64,000 nucleotides of DNA from Syntrophaceae bacterium UBA6109. Lineage in GTDB: Bacteria; Desulfobacterota; Syntrophia; Syntrophales; UBA6109. Under the pieces are notes generated by a model, which was given only the letters and a program-made list of their open reading frames with translations, was not told where the DNA came from and did not search any database. The position numbers and the translations under genes are program-made. The stretch covers positions 62,001 to 126,000 of the forward strand of contig DIWJ01000012.1 in NCBI GenBank assembly GCA_002428445.1. Reading direction: 5' to 3'. This document shows, in pieces, positions 15,905 through 25,488 of the stretch; the stretch's first letter is position 1, and every line of letters starts with the position of its first letter.

Positions 15905-17062
15905 TTGAGCGAACAGAATATACATCGGATCGAGAGCGGCGGCAAACAGATCATCCTTGTCGGAACCGCCCATATATCGCGGGAAAGCGTGGCGTTGGTG
16001 GAAAAGACCATCGACGAGGAAAGGCCGGATACCGTCTGCGTGGAACTCTGCCAGGACCGTTACGAGGCCCTCCGCCAGCAGGACCGCTGGCAGCAGATGG
16101 ATATCGTGAAGGTCATCCGGCAGAAGCGGACATCCCTGCTCCTGTCGCAATTGCTGATGGCCTCCTTCCAGAAGCGGCTGGCGAAGAAATTCAACATCCG
16201 GCCCGGTGAGGAAATGATGCGCGCCGTGACGAAGGCGGAGGAGATCGGCGCCCGGATGGTGCTCGCCGACCGCGGCATCCGCGTGACAATGCTGCGGACC
16301 TGGCGCAAGATGGGTTTCTGGACGAAAACAAAGCTCCTCACGGAGATGCTCGCGTCGCCATTTGTCGCGGAGGACATCACCGAAGAAGAAATCGAAAAAC
16401 TCAAGCAGAGCGACGTCCTGGAGATCGCCCTGCAGGCGGTGGGAGAAAAGATGCCCGGCCTCAAGGCGACTCTCATCGACGAGCGGGATCTCTACCTTGC
16501 CCACGAGATCGGAATCGCTCCCGGCGAAAAGATCGTCGCCGTCGTCGGCGCAGGGCACGTGCCCGGGATTATCCGGAATCTTGGAACGACGATCGATATC
16601 GACGCCCTCAATACCGTACCCCCGCCCAGCCGCTGGTCCCGGTTCTTCGGCTGGGGATTTTCCCTGGCCATTATCGCACTCTTTGTCGTGGGCTTCTTTT
16701 ATTCCGGGTCCCAGGCGAGTCTCAACATGATCAAGTGGTGGACGATCATCACCTCGGCGTGCGCTGCGCTGGGCGCCGCCCTCCTCCTCGCCCATCCGCT
16801 GACGATCGTCGCCTCCGCGGTGGCGGCCCCGATCACCACGCTCCATCCCCTGATCGCGGCCGGCTGGGTCGCCGGCCTGACGGAGGCCAGCCTGCGCAAG
16901 CCGCAGGTCAAGGACTTCCTTGCGCTGGCCGACGACATCACCACGCTCTACGGTTTTGTCCGCAACAAGATCACCCGCATCCTGCTTCTCGTGGCCATCG
17001 TGAATCTGACCACATCCATCGGCACCTTTGTCGCGATACCCGTCATGATGCGGTACTTCTGA
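15905..17062 (+). CDS. TraB/PrgY-like family membrane protein
   Basis: A 385-residue protein with a soluble TraB domain and a C-terminal membrane region. IILVGTAHISRES, PDTVCVELCQDRYEAL and ARMVLADRGIRVT are TraB-family blocks, and VVGAGHVPGI holds another conserved histidine. Residues ~250-385 have about four hydrophobic helices. The family includes the enterococcal pheromone shutdown protein PrgY and may be a metal-dependent protease superfamily. A TTG start at 15905 is preferred for its GAGGAGAGGG site; ATG 15884 is the alternative. The rhomboid gene follows after 9 bases. Confidence 0.75.
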   Translation: MSEQNIHRIESGGKQIILVGTAHISRESVALVEKTIDEERPDTVCVELCQDRYEALRQQDRWQQMDIVKVIRQKRTSLLLSQLLMASFQKRLAKKFNIRPGEEMMRAVTKAEEIGARMVLADRGIRVTMLRTWRKMGFWTKTKLLTEMLASPFVAEDITEEEIEKLKQSDVLEIALQAVGEKMPGLKATLIDERDLYLAHEIGIAPGEKIVAVVGAGHVPGIIRNLGTTIDIDALNTVPPPSRWSRFFGWGFSLAIIALFVVGFFYSGSQASLNMIKWWTIITSACAALGAALLLAHPLTIVASAVAAPITTLHPLIAAGWVAGLTEASLRKPQVKDFLALADDITTLYGFVRNKITRILLLVAIVNLTTSIGTFVAIPVMMRYF

Positions 17063-17071
17063 GGAGCAACG

Positions 17072-17911
17072 ATGACTGACCGCCGGCGGACATCCTTCTT
17101 ATGCCCCAACTGCCGCAGGCTCCTGAGCGCCGGCGAGCCCCTCTGCCCCTATTGCGGCATGAAGAATCCCTCTTCCGGATTCCTGCGGCTGCTGCTCGCC
17201 GGCCGGCGGGCGGATCTCGATCCCATCCGCATTCTCATCGGCGTCAACGCCGCCTGCTACCTCCTTTCGCTGCTCCTGAATCCGATGGGCGCCGGCTTCT
17301 CGATGAATCCCTTCACCTTCCTGTCGCCGACGACGAACAGCCTCTTCGTCCTCGGGGCAACGGGAACGATCCCCGTCGAGGGGTACGGAAGATGGTGGAC
17401 GCTGCTGACGGCTTCGTTCCTGCACGGAGGGATCCTCCATATCCTCTTCAACATGATGGCCCTCCACCAGCTGGGGCCCTTCGTCCGCCAGGAATACGGA
17501 ACGGCCCGCTTCCTGCTGATCTATCTTTTGAGCGGCGTCGCCGGTTTCCTCGTCTCGCTGCCGGCGGAGATCCCTTTCACGATCGGCGCCTCCGCCTCGG
17601 TCTGCGGCCTCATCGGCGCGATTCTCTACTACGGCAAGAGCCGCGGGGGGTTCTACGGGCAGGCCGTCTACCGGCAAGCAATGGGATGGATCGTCGGCCT
17701 GGCCCTTTTCGGGCTTGTCTTCCCGGGCATCAACAACTGGGCCCACGGGGGCGGCATCCTGGCGGGCTTGCTGATCGGTCTTCTTGCCGGCTATGAGGAG
17801 AAGCGGGCCGAAACGGCCGTGCACAGGCTCCTGTCCTCGGTCGCCGTGATCCTGAACGCCGCCGTCCTCGCCTGGGCGTCCGTCCGGGCGTTCTATCTTG
17901 CATTCTTCTGA
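17072..17911 (+). CDS. rhomboid-family intramembrane serine protease with N-terminal zinc ribbon
   Basis: A 279-residue membrane protein. Residues 11-28 form a CxxC...CxxC zinc ribbon (CPNC, CPYC). The following six to seven membrane helices carry the rhomboid elements: HGGILHILFNMMAL, GASAS with nucleophile Ser174, and WAHGGGILAG with catalytic His225. Rhomboids cleave transmembrane segments of other proteins. It sits between the TraB-like gene (9 bases) and the EamA gene, suggesting one operon. Substrates are unknown. Confidence 0.87.
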   Translation: MTDRRRTSFLCPNCRRLLSAGEPLCPYCGMKNPSSGFLRLLLAGRRADLDPIRILIGVNAACYLLSLLLNPMGAGFSMNPFTFLSPTTNSLFVLGATGTIPVEGYGRWWTLLTASFLHGGILHILFNMMALHQLGPFVRQEYGTARFLLIYLLSGVAGFLVSLPAEIPFTIGASASVCGLIGAILYYGKSRGGFYGQAVYRQAMGWIVGLALFGLVFPGINNWAHGGGILAGLLIGLLAGYEEKRAETAVHRLLSSVAVILNAAVLAWASVRAFYLAFF

Positions 17912-17915
17912 AGCG

Positions 17916-18803
17916 ATGGCAGGATATTTCAAACTCGCAATCGCATGCCTTTTCTGGGGCATCGGGTGGATCGCAGCGCGGTACGGAGTTGCGCAAATCG
18001 GGCCGTATCTCACATGCGAGGTCCGGTTCTGGATTTCCTTTCTGCTGTTCCTTCCATTCCTCTTTTATCCAAAGCCGGTGAAGCCCGCCTGGAAGACCTT
18101 CCTCTACGTGATCCCGCTGGCAGCAACCGGCTTCTTTGTCAACAACATGCTGGGGCATATCGCCCTCAAGTACACGACGGCTACCTCCGCGACGATCATC
18201 ATCATGAGCAACCCCATCATCATCGCCGTCCTGTCCTATCTCTTCCTCAAGGACAGGCTCAACGGCGCGGCGGTTCTGTCGATCGTTCTTTCCGTCGCGG
18301 GAGCGCTGATGGTCGTGGTGAAAGGCGATTTTCTGTCTCTTGTCCATCTGGACGTAAACGTCGGGAACCTGCTGATTGTGGGTTCCGCCCTGTGCTGGTC
18401 GATCTACTCCATCCTCATCAAGATCTTCTCCGACAAGGTCACGTCCATCGAAAACGTGACGTACGGATCCCTCCTGGCTGCGGTCGGCTTTCTGCCTTTC
18501 AGCCTGGATCCGTTCCCGGCGGAAAAATTCGGCCCTCTTTTGATCGGGGCGCTGGTTTTTCTCGCGCTCTGCAACACAAATCTTGCCTTTTATTTCTGGA
18601 GTGAAGGGATCAAGGATGCCAATCCGAACACCGCGGCGGTCTTTATCGGACTGGTGCCGCTGACCGCCTCGATCCTTGAGAACATCCTGTTCGGGGAACG
18701 GATCGCGCCCTACCACGTCATCGGCGGGGCGCTCATTTTTCTCGGCATCCTGTTGTACATCTGGTCGAAGAACGGCCTATGGAGGGGGGATTCGCAGAAG
18801 TGA
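17916..18803 (+). CDS. EamA/DMT-family transporter
   Basis: A 295-residue inner-membrane protein with ten predicted helices in two repeated EamA halves. The first half begins ACLFWGIGWIAARYG with ALKYTTATSATIIIMSNPI; the second begins NLLIVGSALCWSIYSILIK with WSEGIKDANPNTAAVFIGLVPL. Members export amino acids or metabolites; this substrate is unknown. ATG 17916 lies 4 bases after the rhomboid stop. Confidence 0.85.
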   Translation: MAGYFKLAIACLFWGIGWIAARYGVAQIGPYLTCEVRFWISFLLFLPFLFYPKPVKPAWKTFLYVIPLAATGFFVNNMLGHIALKYTTATSATIIIMSNPIIIAVLSYLFLKDRLNGAAVLSIVLSVAGALMVVVKGDFLSLVHLDVNVGNLLIVGSALCWSIYSILIKIFSDKVTSIENVTYGSLLAAVGFLPFSLDPFPAEKFGPLLIGALVFLALCNTNLAFYFWSEGIKDANPNTAAVFIGLVPLTASILENILFGERIAPYHVIGGALIFLGILLYIWSKNGLWRGDSQK

Positions 18804-18845
18804 AAACTCCGTGGGATCAAGGCGAAGATTTCCGGTTGAAAGAAG

Positions 18846-18881
18846 GGCGGATGCCCTGCAACTGACTGCAGGACATCCGCC
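18846..18881. terminator. long hairpin between convergent genes
   Basis: GGCGGATG-C-CCTGCA pairs with TGCAGG-A-CATCCGCC (14 bp with one mismatch, 6-base loop) between the convergent EamA and FecR-domain genes. On the minus strand it is followed by CTTCTTTC, so it may serve both strands. Confidence 0.55.
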
Positions 18882-18951
18882 GGATGGGAACGCTCCTTCG
18901 CCGGAGGCAAGGAATGAAACTCGTCCGGCCTGGTGATCTTGCAGCAGACGC

Positions 18952-20796
18952 CTATTGCGCCCCCTTGGTTCCCTTGTAAATGCCTGCAGCGGCCGCCTTG
19001 TCGGTGGACATCCCCCAGGGACCGCCGATGAAGCTGCCGGATGGCCCGTAGATGGAGCCCCCGGCGTTGGTGTTCGCGGGGGTGACACCGTTGAGCTTCC
19101 AATCCCCGCCGGTCAGCTGGAAGTGCGCGTCGGTGCCGATCGTCCCCGTTGCGTTGGTGATGGACGCAGAGGCATTTGCACCGCTGACGTTGAGGTGAAA
19201 GCCGGTCAGGGTCTTGTTGGCAAAGTTGACGTCACAGGAAAAGCTGCCCGACATATTCACGCCGCCCGCCGAGTTCCAGTAGGTCCCGAAGGCTTCCCCC
19301 ATATAGTACCCCGCTCCGGTAAGGCTCATGAGATCGGCGGAGAGCGTGCTCGTGCCGAAGACGTAGTAGGCGCGGTTGTCCACTGCGTAGTTTTCGGTGC
19401 TCACTGCAAAGGTCGGCATCGTGGCATAACCCCACTCGAGATATTGCTGCCCCGTAGTCGGATTTTTATAGGTGCCCAGGATGGTGCTGGAAACGGGAAC
19501 CGTGAGCAGCCCGGAAGATTTCGTCGCGCCGAAGAGCTCGACCCACTTCAGAATGGGATTCCCGAACTGTCCCCCGCCTTCGACGCGGAGGTAGTCCAGG
19601 GAACTCAGGAGACCCCGTCCCCAGACGCTGCCGTCGCCGTTGTAGCGGTTCCGGCTCACGTAAACGTCCTGGAAGCCCCCGGTGGAAAGGTTGGTGAGAA
19701 TCCCCGCGAAGTAGCCGGTATGGTCACCCGAGGCATTCGTCTTGGGGTCCGTCACGGGGTCGGTCTGCGTTGCCGCCTGCTCGGTCTGGGTGGTGCTCTG
19801 CGTCTGGGTCACGTTCGACGTATCCACCACAGGCGGCGGCGCGTCCCCGGCCGCGGTTGTCGTCGTCGTTGCCGTCGTCGTGGTGCCGCCGGTGGTGCCC
19901 TGCGTCTGGCCGCCGCTCGTTCCCCCGGAATCGCCGGCCCCTGACGCTCCCTGCGGGGGCGGGACATTCGTCGCGGCCTGGAAGCTCTGGGAAACCTGCG
20001 GCGGCGTCGGGATCAGCGCCCCGATCCCCTGGGGAGTGGTTGAGATGGTCTGCCCCGCGCCGACGGTCTGCGTCCTGCCGTCGACCGTCGAGGTAACTGC
20101 CACCGTGCCTTCAAACCCGTGGACGACCGTCGTGGCCTGCGGCGCCGGACCGCCCTGGGCCAGGATGAGGTGCCGCGCCCAGCCGGCCGAGGCGTCGGCC
20201 AGAAGAAGCGGCCGGGCGGCTGCCGTGGTCTCGTTCATCAAGGTGACTTCAACGCCGAATTTCGTCCCCCGGACGCCGGTAACGGCCGTGGGACTCACCA
20301 CGTTCATGGTCGCGCTCTTGTGATTGAAGAGGCGGATCGCATAAAACATCGCCTTACCGCGCACCAGCGCCAGAACCGATTTCTTTTCCGAAGTCTTCCG
20401 ATCGCCGGTCATCTCCTTGACGGCCAGCCGGGTATTGTCGCCGAGAGTGATGATATCGTCGTTCCCGAGCTTGATGCGGCATTTGGAGTCCTTCAGGGTA
20501 AAGACAACATCCTGTTCGAAGAGCTTGTCCCCGTCGGCCGCATAATAGGCCTGGCTGAGATCTCCCCGGGCCACGACGACATGGGCGACGGCGGACTGGA
20601 TCACCCCGGCCGCTTTCGTACCTGCGGGGATGAAATAGTCCCTGACGGCGACGTCCTTGAGCTCCTTGGGAAGAAGATTCGCCGGGGCTGCATGACCCCT
20701 GTTTTCGGCGGCGACACTTTCGCCGACCTGCCATCCGCAGCACAGAAGTGTCAGGCTGACGGCAAGGATGATAAAGGCGGGCGTGCGGCGGTTCAT
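18952..20796 (-). CDS. exported FecR-domain protein with C-terminal TbpB-like barrel region
   Basis: A 614-residue exported protein. Residues 1-30 are a signal peptide (SPI-like cleavage at VAA-EN; a CC pair in the hydrophobic core is not a good lipobox). Residues ~80-190 form a FecR domain ending in SPTAVTGVRGTKFGVEV. A Thr/Gln-rich low-complexity linker covers ~290-355. The C-terminal ~250 residues are beta-rich (GSFSCDVNFANKTLTGF and AGGSIYGPSGSFIGG), resembling the small barrel of TbpB-like cargo proteins secreted by Slam translocons. It lies 18 bases downstream of a Slam-like gene on the same strand. Cargo status is inferred. Confidence 0.7.
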   Translation of the reverse strand: MNRRTPAFIILAVSLTLLCCGWQVGESVAAENRGHAAPANLLPKELKDVAVRDYFIPAGTKAAGVIQSAVAHVVVARGDLSQAYYAADGDKLFEQDVVFTLKDSKCRIKLGNDDIITLGDNTRLAVKEMTGDRKTSEKKSVLALVRGKAMFYAIRLFNHKSATMNVVSPTAVTGVRGTKFGVEVTLMNETTAAARPLLLADASAGWARHLILAQGGPAPQATTVVHGFEGTVAVTSTVDGRTQTVGAGQTISTTPQGIGALIPTPPQVSQSFQAATNVPPPQGASGAGDSGGTSGGQTQGTTGGTTTTATTTTTAAGDAPPPVVDTSNVTQTQSTTQTEQAATQTDPVTDPKTNASGDHTGYFAGILTNLSTGGFQDVYVSRNRYNGDGSVWGRGLLSSLDYLRVEGGGQFGNPILKWVELFGATKSSGLLTVPVSSTILGTYKNPTTGQQYLEWGYATMPTFAVSTENYAVDNRAYYVFGTSTLSADLMSLTGAGYYMGEAFGTYWNSAGGVNMSGSFSCDVNFANKTLTGFHLNVSGANASASITNATGTIGTDAHFQLTGGDWKLNGVTPANTNAGGSIYGPSGSFIGGPWGMSTDKAAAAGIYKGTKGAQ

Positions 20797-20814
20797 GGTA
20801 ACCTCCCGGAAAAA

Positions 20815-22275
20815 TCAGAAATAGAATCCACAGCTGAGTGTGTACGTCTGTTTCCTGAACGCATAGAGTTCAAGATTCGAGCGGTTGTCAATGTAGCTGA
20901 AGGCCACGGAGGCGAAGAAGTGCTTCAGAAACTCCTGGCTCAGCACGGCGGAGAAAGCATGCCGCCTGTCGACGCGGTCTTCCGAATAGAGCAGGGGTGG
21001 CGCCTTGTAGTCCCGGTTCGAATACTGGTATCGGAAGAAGAGGTCCGTGTTCGTGGGAAAGCGGGTGTAGTAAGAGACGGCGCCATAGGGAGCCGTGTAG
21101 GTGAAGCGCCTGGCGTCAGCCGCGGATTGTTCATAGCCGCCGCTGACCGAAACGATGTGACGCCGGTTGAGGAAATAGAAGTTCGGCGTGATTTCGTAGC
21201 GGTTCGTCACATTGTCCTGATCCTGGTTGGCCAAATCCATGAACCGTTCCTGGCTGTAGACGTACAGGGCCTTGACGCTGAAGCCGGGGGTGAAGTAGTG
21301 CTCCCAGCTCGGCCGGATGTGATAGACGGTCGACAGGGGGTCGCTGCCGAATTCCTGTTTGGCGACGCCCAGGGGGAGTTTCAGGATGTCCCGCGGTCCG
21401 ACCCACCAGAGTCCCGTTGAGACGTCCACGAGGCTGTAGTTGTACTTGCCGTTGTGGAAGTAAAACTGGTTGTAGAGATCGGCCGTCGTGTTCCACATGA
21501 AGCCCTGCTTCTCGCCAAAATCGTACAGGACGTTTCCGGAAAAGTTCGTAATGGATGCCCAGTCCCCGATCTCCGCCGTGTCGCTGTTGAGGGTCAGGGT
21601 TCCCCCCGTCACGTTGAGTTCCTTCTGGTCCGGACCGCTGGAGATGTTGCTGTCCCACTGAATCCCCTGAGAAAAGCGGACGTTCCAGTAAAGGGTCTTT
21701 GTGCTCTCGGTGATCGCCGCGAGGAGCCTGTCAATGTTGCGTACAACCGCTTCCGGCGGCCGCGCCTGCTTGACCGCCTCCGCCTCGCGGCGGGCGTCCT
21801 CGTATTGCTTCAGCTGGAAATAGGCGGCCGCCAGTTCGAGGCGGACCCGATGCAGCGTGGGATCAATTGCGAGCATCTGCTGAAATTTCTGCACGGCCAG
21901 GCGTGTCTCCCCGACGTTCATGGCGCTCGTCCCGAGCCACCACATGATGTCCATCGTCTCCACGTCGGCGGAGATCATGTTGAAGATGGGCAGGGCCTGG
22001 GCGAATTTCCCGTCGTAATAGAGGGTCAGAGCCTCCGCAAGCTTTTCATCGAGGCTGGCGATTTTTTCCGGCGGCAGTTTGCGGAGCTTTTCGATGGCCT
22101 CTTTATTTGCCGTCCTGAAGTCCACCTCTCCGCCGGCGCTGGCGGACTCAGCCGGCGGTTGCACCGGGCCGGGAAACTGGCCATGGACAGGCGCCGCCGG
22201 GGACATCAAGACCAACGACGCGACGAGGATCAGTCCTGGGAACGGGAAAAAGGGGAAGTGTTTTCTGCTCATCAT
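20815..22275 (-). CDS. Slam-like outer-membrane protein: TPR domain and DUF560-type beta barrel
   Basis: A 486-residue exported protein. A signal peptide (residues 1-32, ending PVHGQ) is followed by TPR repeats (ALTLYYDGKFAQALPIFNMI, RLAVQKFQQMLAIDPTLHRVRLELAAAYFQLKQYEDA split over ~60-170). A beta barrel of about 290 residues ends in the aromatic YTLSCGFYF, as expected for BAM-inserted proteins. TPR plus barrel is the Slam (surface lipoprotein assembly modulator) architecture. ATG 22275 is preceded by GAGGG. It leads a two-gene unit with the FecR-domain protein. Confidence 0.72.
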   Translation of the reverse strand: MMSRKHFPFFPFPGLILVASLVLMSPAAPVHGQFPGPVQPPAESASAGGEVDFRTANKEAIEKLRKLPPEKIASLDEKLAEALTLYYDGKFAQALPIFNMISADVETMDIMWWLGTSAMNVGETRLAVQKFQQMLAIDPTLHRVRLELAAAYFQLKQYEDARREAEAVKQARPPEAVVRNIDRLLAAITESTKTLYWNVRFSQGIQWDSNISSGPDQKELNVTGGTLTLNSDTAEIGDWASITNFSGNVLYDFGEKQGFMWNTTADLYNQFYFHNGKYNYSLVDVSTGLWWVGPRDILKLPLGVAKQEFGSDPLSTVYHIRPSWEHYFTPGFSVKALYVYSQERFMDLANQDQDNVTNRYEITPNFYFLNRRHIVSVSGGYEQSAADARRFTYTAPYGAVSYYTRFPTNTDLFFRYQYSNRDYKAPPLLYSEDRVDRRHAFSAVLSQEFLKHFFASVAFSYIDNRSNLELYAFRKQTYTLSCGFYF

Positions 22276-22579
22276 CGGAACCCTCAGGAAGGTTGTTGAC
22301 GGCGGACCAGCGTCCTCGCGGTGAGGTCGCCGGCTGTGCGGCCGCCGCAGGGCGATGATCGCCCCGGCGCGCCGTTTTTCGCCCGGATGCATTCTTTCCC
22401 GGAGAGGAATTCTTCCGGAACACGCCTTTTGGATGGGAGTTTAAGACAAGAGGTCCTGTGTGTCAATGGGTGATCGGGCGTCTGTTTCCCGAATGCAAAA
22501 GCCCCGTCCCCCGGCGTCCCGGGGATAACAGGTGACGGCCTGCGCGACTTTGCAGAAATGGAAATAAGATCGATGGTCT
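22276..22579. other. intergenic region with a GC-rich hairpin
   Basis: About 300 bases between the ABC permease stop and the Slam-like start, both minus strand. A perfect 6-bp hairpin, CCCCGG/CCGGGG, at 22509-22524 may terminate the ABC operon, although the downstream run is only CTTTTG. Otherwise I see no gene or recognised RNA. Confidence 0.45.
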
Positions 22580-24292
22580 TTAGCCGAAGACGCCGCCCAT
22601 CTTGGAACCGGCCAGGCGGTTGATGACCAGGAGGCATAACGCCCCCAGGATGATCAGGATGAACCCCAGGGCAGCCGCCTCATTCACGGAACCGCCGATG
22701 TAGAAGTTGAAGATGCCCACCGTCATCATCTCGTGGCCGGGAACGACGAGGAGCAGAGCGGCCGAGGCTTCCTGCAGGGCAAGGATAAACGAATAGAGCG
22801 ACCCGACAAGCACTCCCTTCCAGATCAGCGGCAGCGTCACATCCTTGAAGGTCTTCGCCTTGGTGGCGCCCACGCTTTCCGCCGCCTCCTCGAAGGATTT
22901 GTGAACGATGAGAAGCGAGGCAAAGGTCCCCCGCACGGTGTAGGGGAGGCGCCGGACCCCGAGGACGACGGGGATGATGATCCACATGCCGATGAGCGCG
23001 ACCTCCATGAAGGGAAGCGGATCCCGGAAGGCCCGCATGTAGGCGATGCCGATTCCCGTGCCCGGCAGCGCCAGGATCAGCGTCGTCAGGGAATCCAGCA
23101 CGTCCCTTCCCGGCAGTTTTGTCCGCGCCATGACCCAGGCCACGGGCACGCCGACAACGATGCAGATGAGAACGGAGATGCCGGAGAAGAGAAGACTGTT
23201 GAGAATGAATTTGGGCGTTTCGAAGGCGACGCGCTGGAAGTACTGGAGAGTATATTTCACTGGGAAGGGCGTCAGGGCCCATCCCCTTCCGAACGAATCC
23301 AGCGCGATCCCCAGATAGGGGATGAAGGCGAAAAACAGGATCAGCGACAGAAAGGCGACGGCGCCGAATTGTGCGAGCGGCGTAAGTTTCTTCCGCTCGA
23401 TGACGGAATAGCTCAGCGAACTGTAATCCTTGAGGGACACGTACTTCTTGGCAACAATCAGGAAGAGGATTGCGAGAATGACCATGATCGCCGAAATGAC
23501 AATCCCCATCTTGAAGAGACGCCGGTCCACGAACTGGACGATGTTCAGATAGGCCTGGGAGGCCAGCAGGTCGTCGACTCCGACAACGAGCGGCGTGGCG
23601 AAATCGGCGAAGGTCCAGATGAAGACGAGAAGCGCCCCGGAGACGTAGCCCGGCGTCGTCAGGGGAAACGTGATGTCCCAGAACTTCCGGAACCCCCGGG
23701 AGCCGACGCTTTCCGCGGCCTCATCGAGCGAGGGGGAAATCTTCCCCATCGCGTCCACGATGGAGAGCGTCATGAGAGGAAAGAGGTGGAGCGTCTCGAC
23801 GAGAAGAACACCGTGGATGCCGTACATGAAATTGATGGGCTGCTGAAGGCCGAAATAATCCTGGAGGATGATGTTGACGGTTCCGGCGCGGCCCATGATG
23901 AAGACAAATCCCATGACGCCGACCAGGGGCGGCATGATCATCGGGATGATCGTCAGATACGAGAAGAGACCCCTCCCGGGAAAGTCGTAGCGCAGGAGGA
24001 GAAAGGCGATGGCGATCCCGATGACCGACGTCGTAACAACCGTGGCGACGCCCAGAACGAGTGAGTTCATCAGCGATTTCAGGTAGTACCGGTCCGTAAA
24101 GAAATCCTGGAAATTGGCCATCGTGAAGACGCCGTCATCCGTCGTGAAGCTGTCGTAAAAGAGGCGGATCAGCGGGTAGATGAGGAAAACCAGGAAAAAA
24201 AGCCAGATGGCGGCATAACCGGCCAGGCCTCCGAACGTGACGTTCTCCAGAAAACGGGTTTTCGGCAGGACGGCGGTCGAAATGCTCTTCAC
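22580..24292 (-). CDS. ABC transporter permease with two fused MetI domains (iron(III)-type)
   Basis: A 570-residue inner-membrane protein with about 12 helices in two permease halves, like FbpB/AfuB or ThiP. Each half carries an EAA loop: LDEAAESVGSRGFRKFWDI and FEEAAESVGATKAKTFKDV. It forms the channel of an importer with the ATPase encoded 20 bases upstream and the binding protein before that. The substrate is most often ferric iron in this group, but the sequence alone does not fix it. Confidence 0.85.
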   Translation of the reverse strand: MKSISTAVLPKTRFLENVTFGGLAGYAAIWLFFLVFLIYPLIRLFYDSFTTDDGVFTMANFQDFFTDRYYLKSLMNSLVLGVATVVTTSVIGIAIAFLLLRYDFPGRGLFSYLTIIPMIMPPLVGVMGFVFIMGRAGTVNIILQDYFGLQQPINFMYGIHGVLLVETLHLFPLMTLSIVDAMGKISPSLDEAAESVGSRGFRKFWDITFPLTTPGYVSGALLVFIWTFADFATPLVVGVDDLLASQAYLNIVQFVDRRLFKMGIVISAIMVILAILFLIVAKKYVSLKDYSSLSYSVIERKKLTPLAQFGAVAFLSLILFFAFIPYLGIALDSFGRGWALTPFPVKYTLQYFQRVAFETPKFILNSLLFSGISVLICIVVGVPVAWVMARTKLPGRDVLDSLTTLILALPGTGIGIAYMRAFRDPLPFMEVALIGMWIIIPVVLGVRRLPYTVRGTFASLLIVHKSFEEAAESVGATKAKTFKDVTLPLIWKGVLVGSLYSFILALQEASAALLLVVPGHEMMTVGIFNFYIGGSVNEAAALGFILIILGALCLLVINRLAGSKMGGVFG

Positions 24293-24312
24293 GTGTACGG
24301 TCCTCTCCTGTT

Positions 24313-25395
24313 TCAGACGGGAATGCCCCGCGTAATCTGTACGGGGAAATGCACGAAGATCTCCTCGCCCACCGGAAACGGCTGCTGGTGCCAGGGATTC
24401 TGCACGTCCACCTTGAAGATGGTCTCAGGATCCAGTTCGATGTCGTAACGGATGGCATTCCCGATATAAGAGGCGAAGCTGACTTTTCCCGCAAGCGTAT
24501 TGACGCCTTCCTTCGGCGCTCCCTCATAATTGATGGAGGCCGTCTCCGGCCGGACGCAGATTCTGCAGGGATCGCCCTTTTTCAGCTGGCCTTCGTTCAG
24601 ACAATGGAACGATCCGAAACGGGTCGAAACGGCCAGCAGGTCTTGTGCCTCAAGAATCTCCCGGACATCGCCGAGAATCAGGTTGTTGATGCCGATAAAG
24701 TCGGCGACGAAGGGATTCCCCGGCCGCTCGTAGAGATCATGAGGCGAACCGATCTGCTGAATCTTTCCGTGATCGAGGACGGCGATCCGGTCGGAAAGGG
24801 TCAGGGCTTCCTCCTGGTCGTGCGTCACGTAAATCGAAGTAATGGCCAGTTCCTTCTGGAGTTTCCGGATTTCGGCGCGGACCTGCTGGCGGATTTTGGC
24901 GTCGAGATTGGAGAGCGGCTCGTCGAGAAGGAGGACGTCCGGATTGAGGACGAGCGCCCGAGCCAGGGCCACGCGCTGCTGCTGTCCCCCCGAAAGCTGG
25001 CCCGGAAAGCGTTTTTCCAGGCCCGTAAGATTGACCAGAGACAGAGTCGAGTTCACCTTTTCGGTCACGTCCTTCCTCGGCACTTTCTTCTGGATATTCA
25101 GTCCGTAGGCCACATTCTCGAAAATCGTCATGTGGGGCCACAGCGCGTAGTTCTGAAAAACCATGCCGATGTTCCGCTCGTAAGGCGGAATGTCCGAAAC
25201 TTCGCGGTCGCCGAAGTAGATCTGCCCGCAATCCGGCCTGTGAAAACCGCCGATGAGACGGAGGATCGTCGTCTTGCCGCACCCGGAGGGTCCCAGCAGG
25301 GTAAAGAGCTCGCCGTCTTTGATGTCAAGCGAAACGTGGCTCACCGCCTCCAGGGCGCCGAAACGCTTGACCATGTCCTTCAGTTGAATATTCAT
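24313..25395 (-). CDS. ABC transporter ATP-binding protein (FbpC/PotA-like)
   Basis: A 360-residue ATPase. Walker A is GPSGCGKTT, the Q-loop is [11 protein letters not shown], the signature is [15 protein letters not shown] and Walker B is [13 protein letters not shown]. The C-terminal ~120 residues form a TOBE-like regulatory domain. It energises the fused permease downstream. ATG 25395 begins the conserved [13 protein letters not shown]; a TTG at 25428 is a weaker alternative. A 13-bp hairpin precedes it. Confidence 0.88.
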   Translation of the reverse strand: MNIQLKDMVKRFGALEAVSHVSLDIKDGELFTLLGPSGCGKTTILRLIGGFHRPDCGQIYFGDREVSDIPPYERNIGMVFQNYALWPHMTIFENVAYGLNIQKKVPRKDVTEKVNSTLSLVNLTGLEKRFPGQLSGGQQQRVALARALVLNPDVLLLDEPLSNLDAKIRQQVRAEIRKLQKELAITSIYVTHDQEEALTLSDRIAVLDHGKIQQIGSPHDLYERPGNPFVADFIGINNLILGDVREILEAQDLLAVSTRFGSFHCLNEGQLKKGDPCRICVRPETASINYEGAPKEGVNTLAGKVSFASYIGNAIRYDIELDPETIFKVDVQNPWHQQPFPVGEEIFVHFPVQITRGIPV

Positions 25396-25430
25396 AGTCG
25401 AACCCGATGCGTTGCAGGATGAAGACAAAG

Positions 25431-25465
25431 GGAACTCCCTGAAAACGACGTGTTCAGGGAGTTCC
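25431..25465. other. perfect 13-bp hairpin between binding-protein and ATPase genes
   Basis: GGAACTCCCTGAA and TTCAGGGAGTTCC pair perfectly around a 9-base loop. It lies 23 bases after the binding-protein stop and 35 bases before the ATPase start. There is no T-run, so it more likely protects the upstream mRNA end or partly attenuates the downstream genes than fully terminates. Confidence 0.65.
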
Positions 25466-25488
25466 CCGTCATGGAACGTCTGCGGACC

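Noticed and set aside
15797..16846. N-terminal extension of the RNA methyltransferase frame to 16846
   Set aside because: The extension runs opposite the TraB gene and is not conserved; the TRAM domain begins at 15796.
22440..22579. Possible cyclic-di-GMP riboswitch (GCAAA and GGGACG strings on the minus strand)
   Set aside because: The conserved core and pairing order of GEMM-type aptamers are not present.
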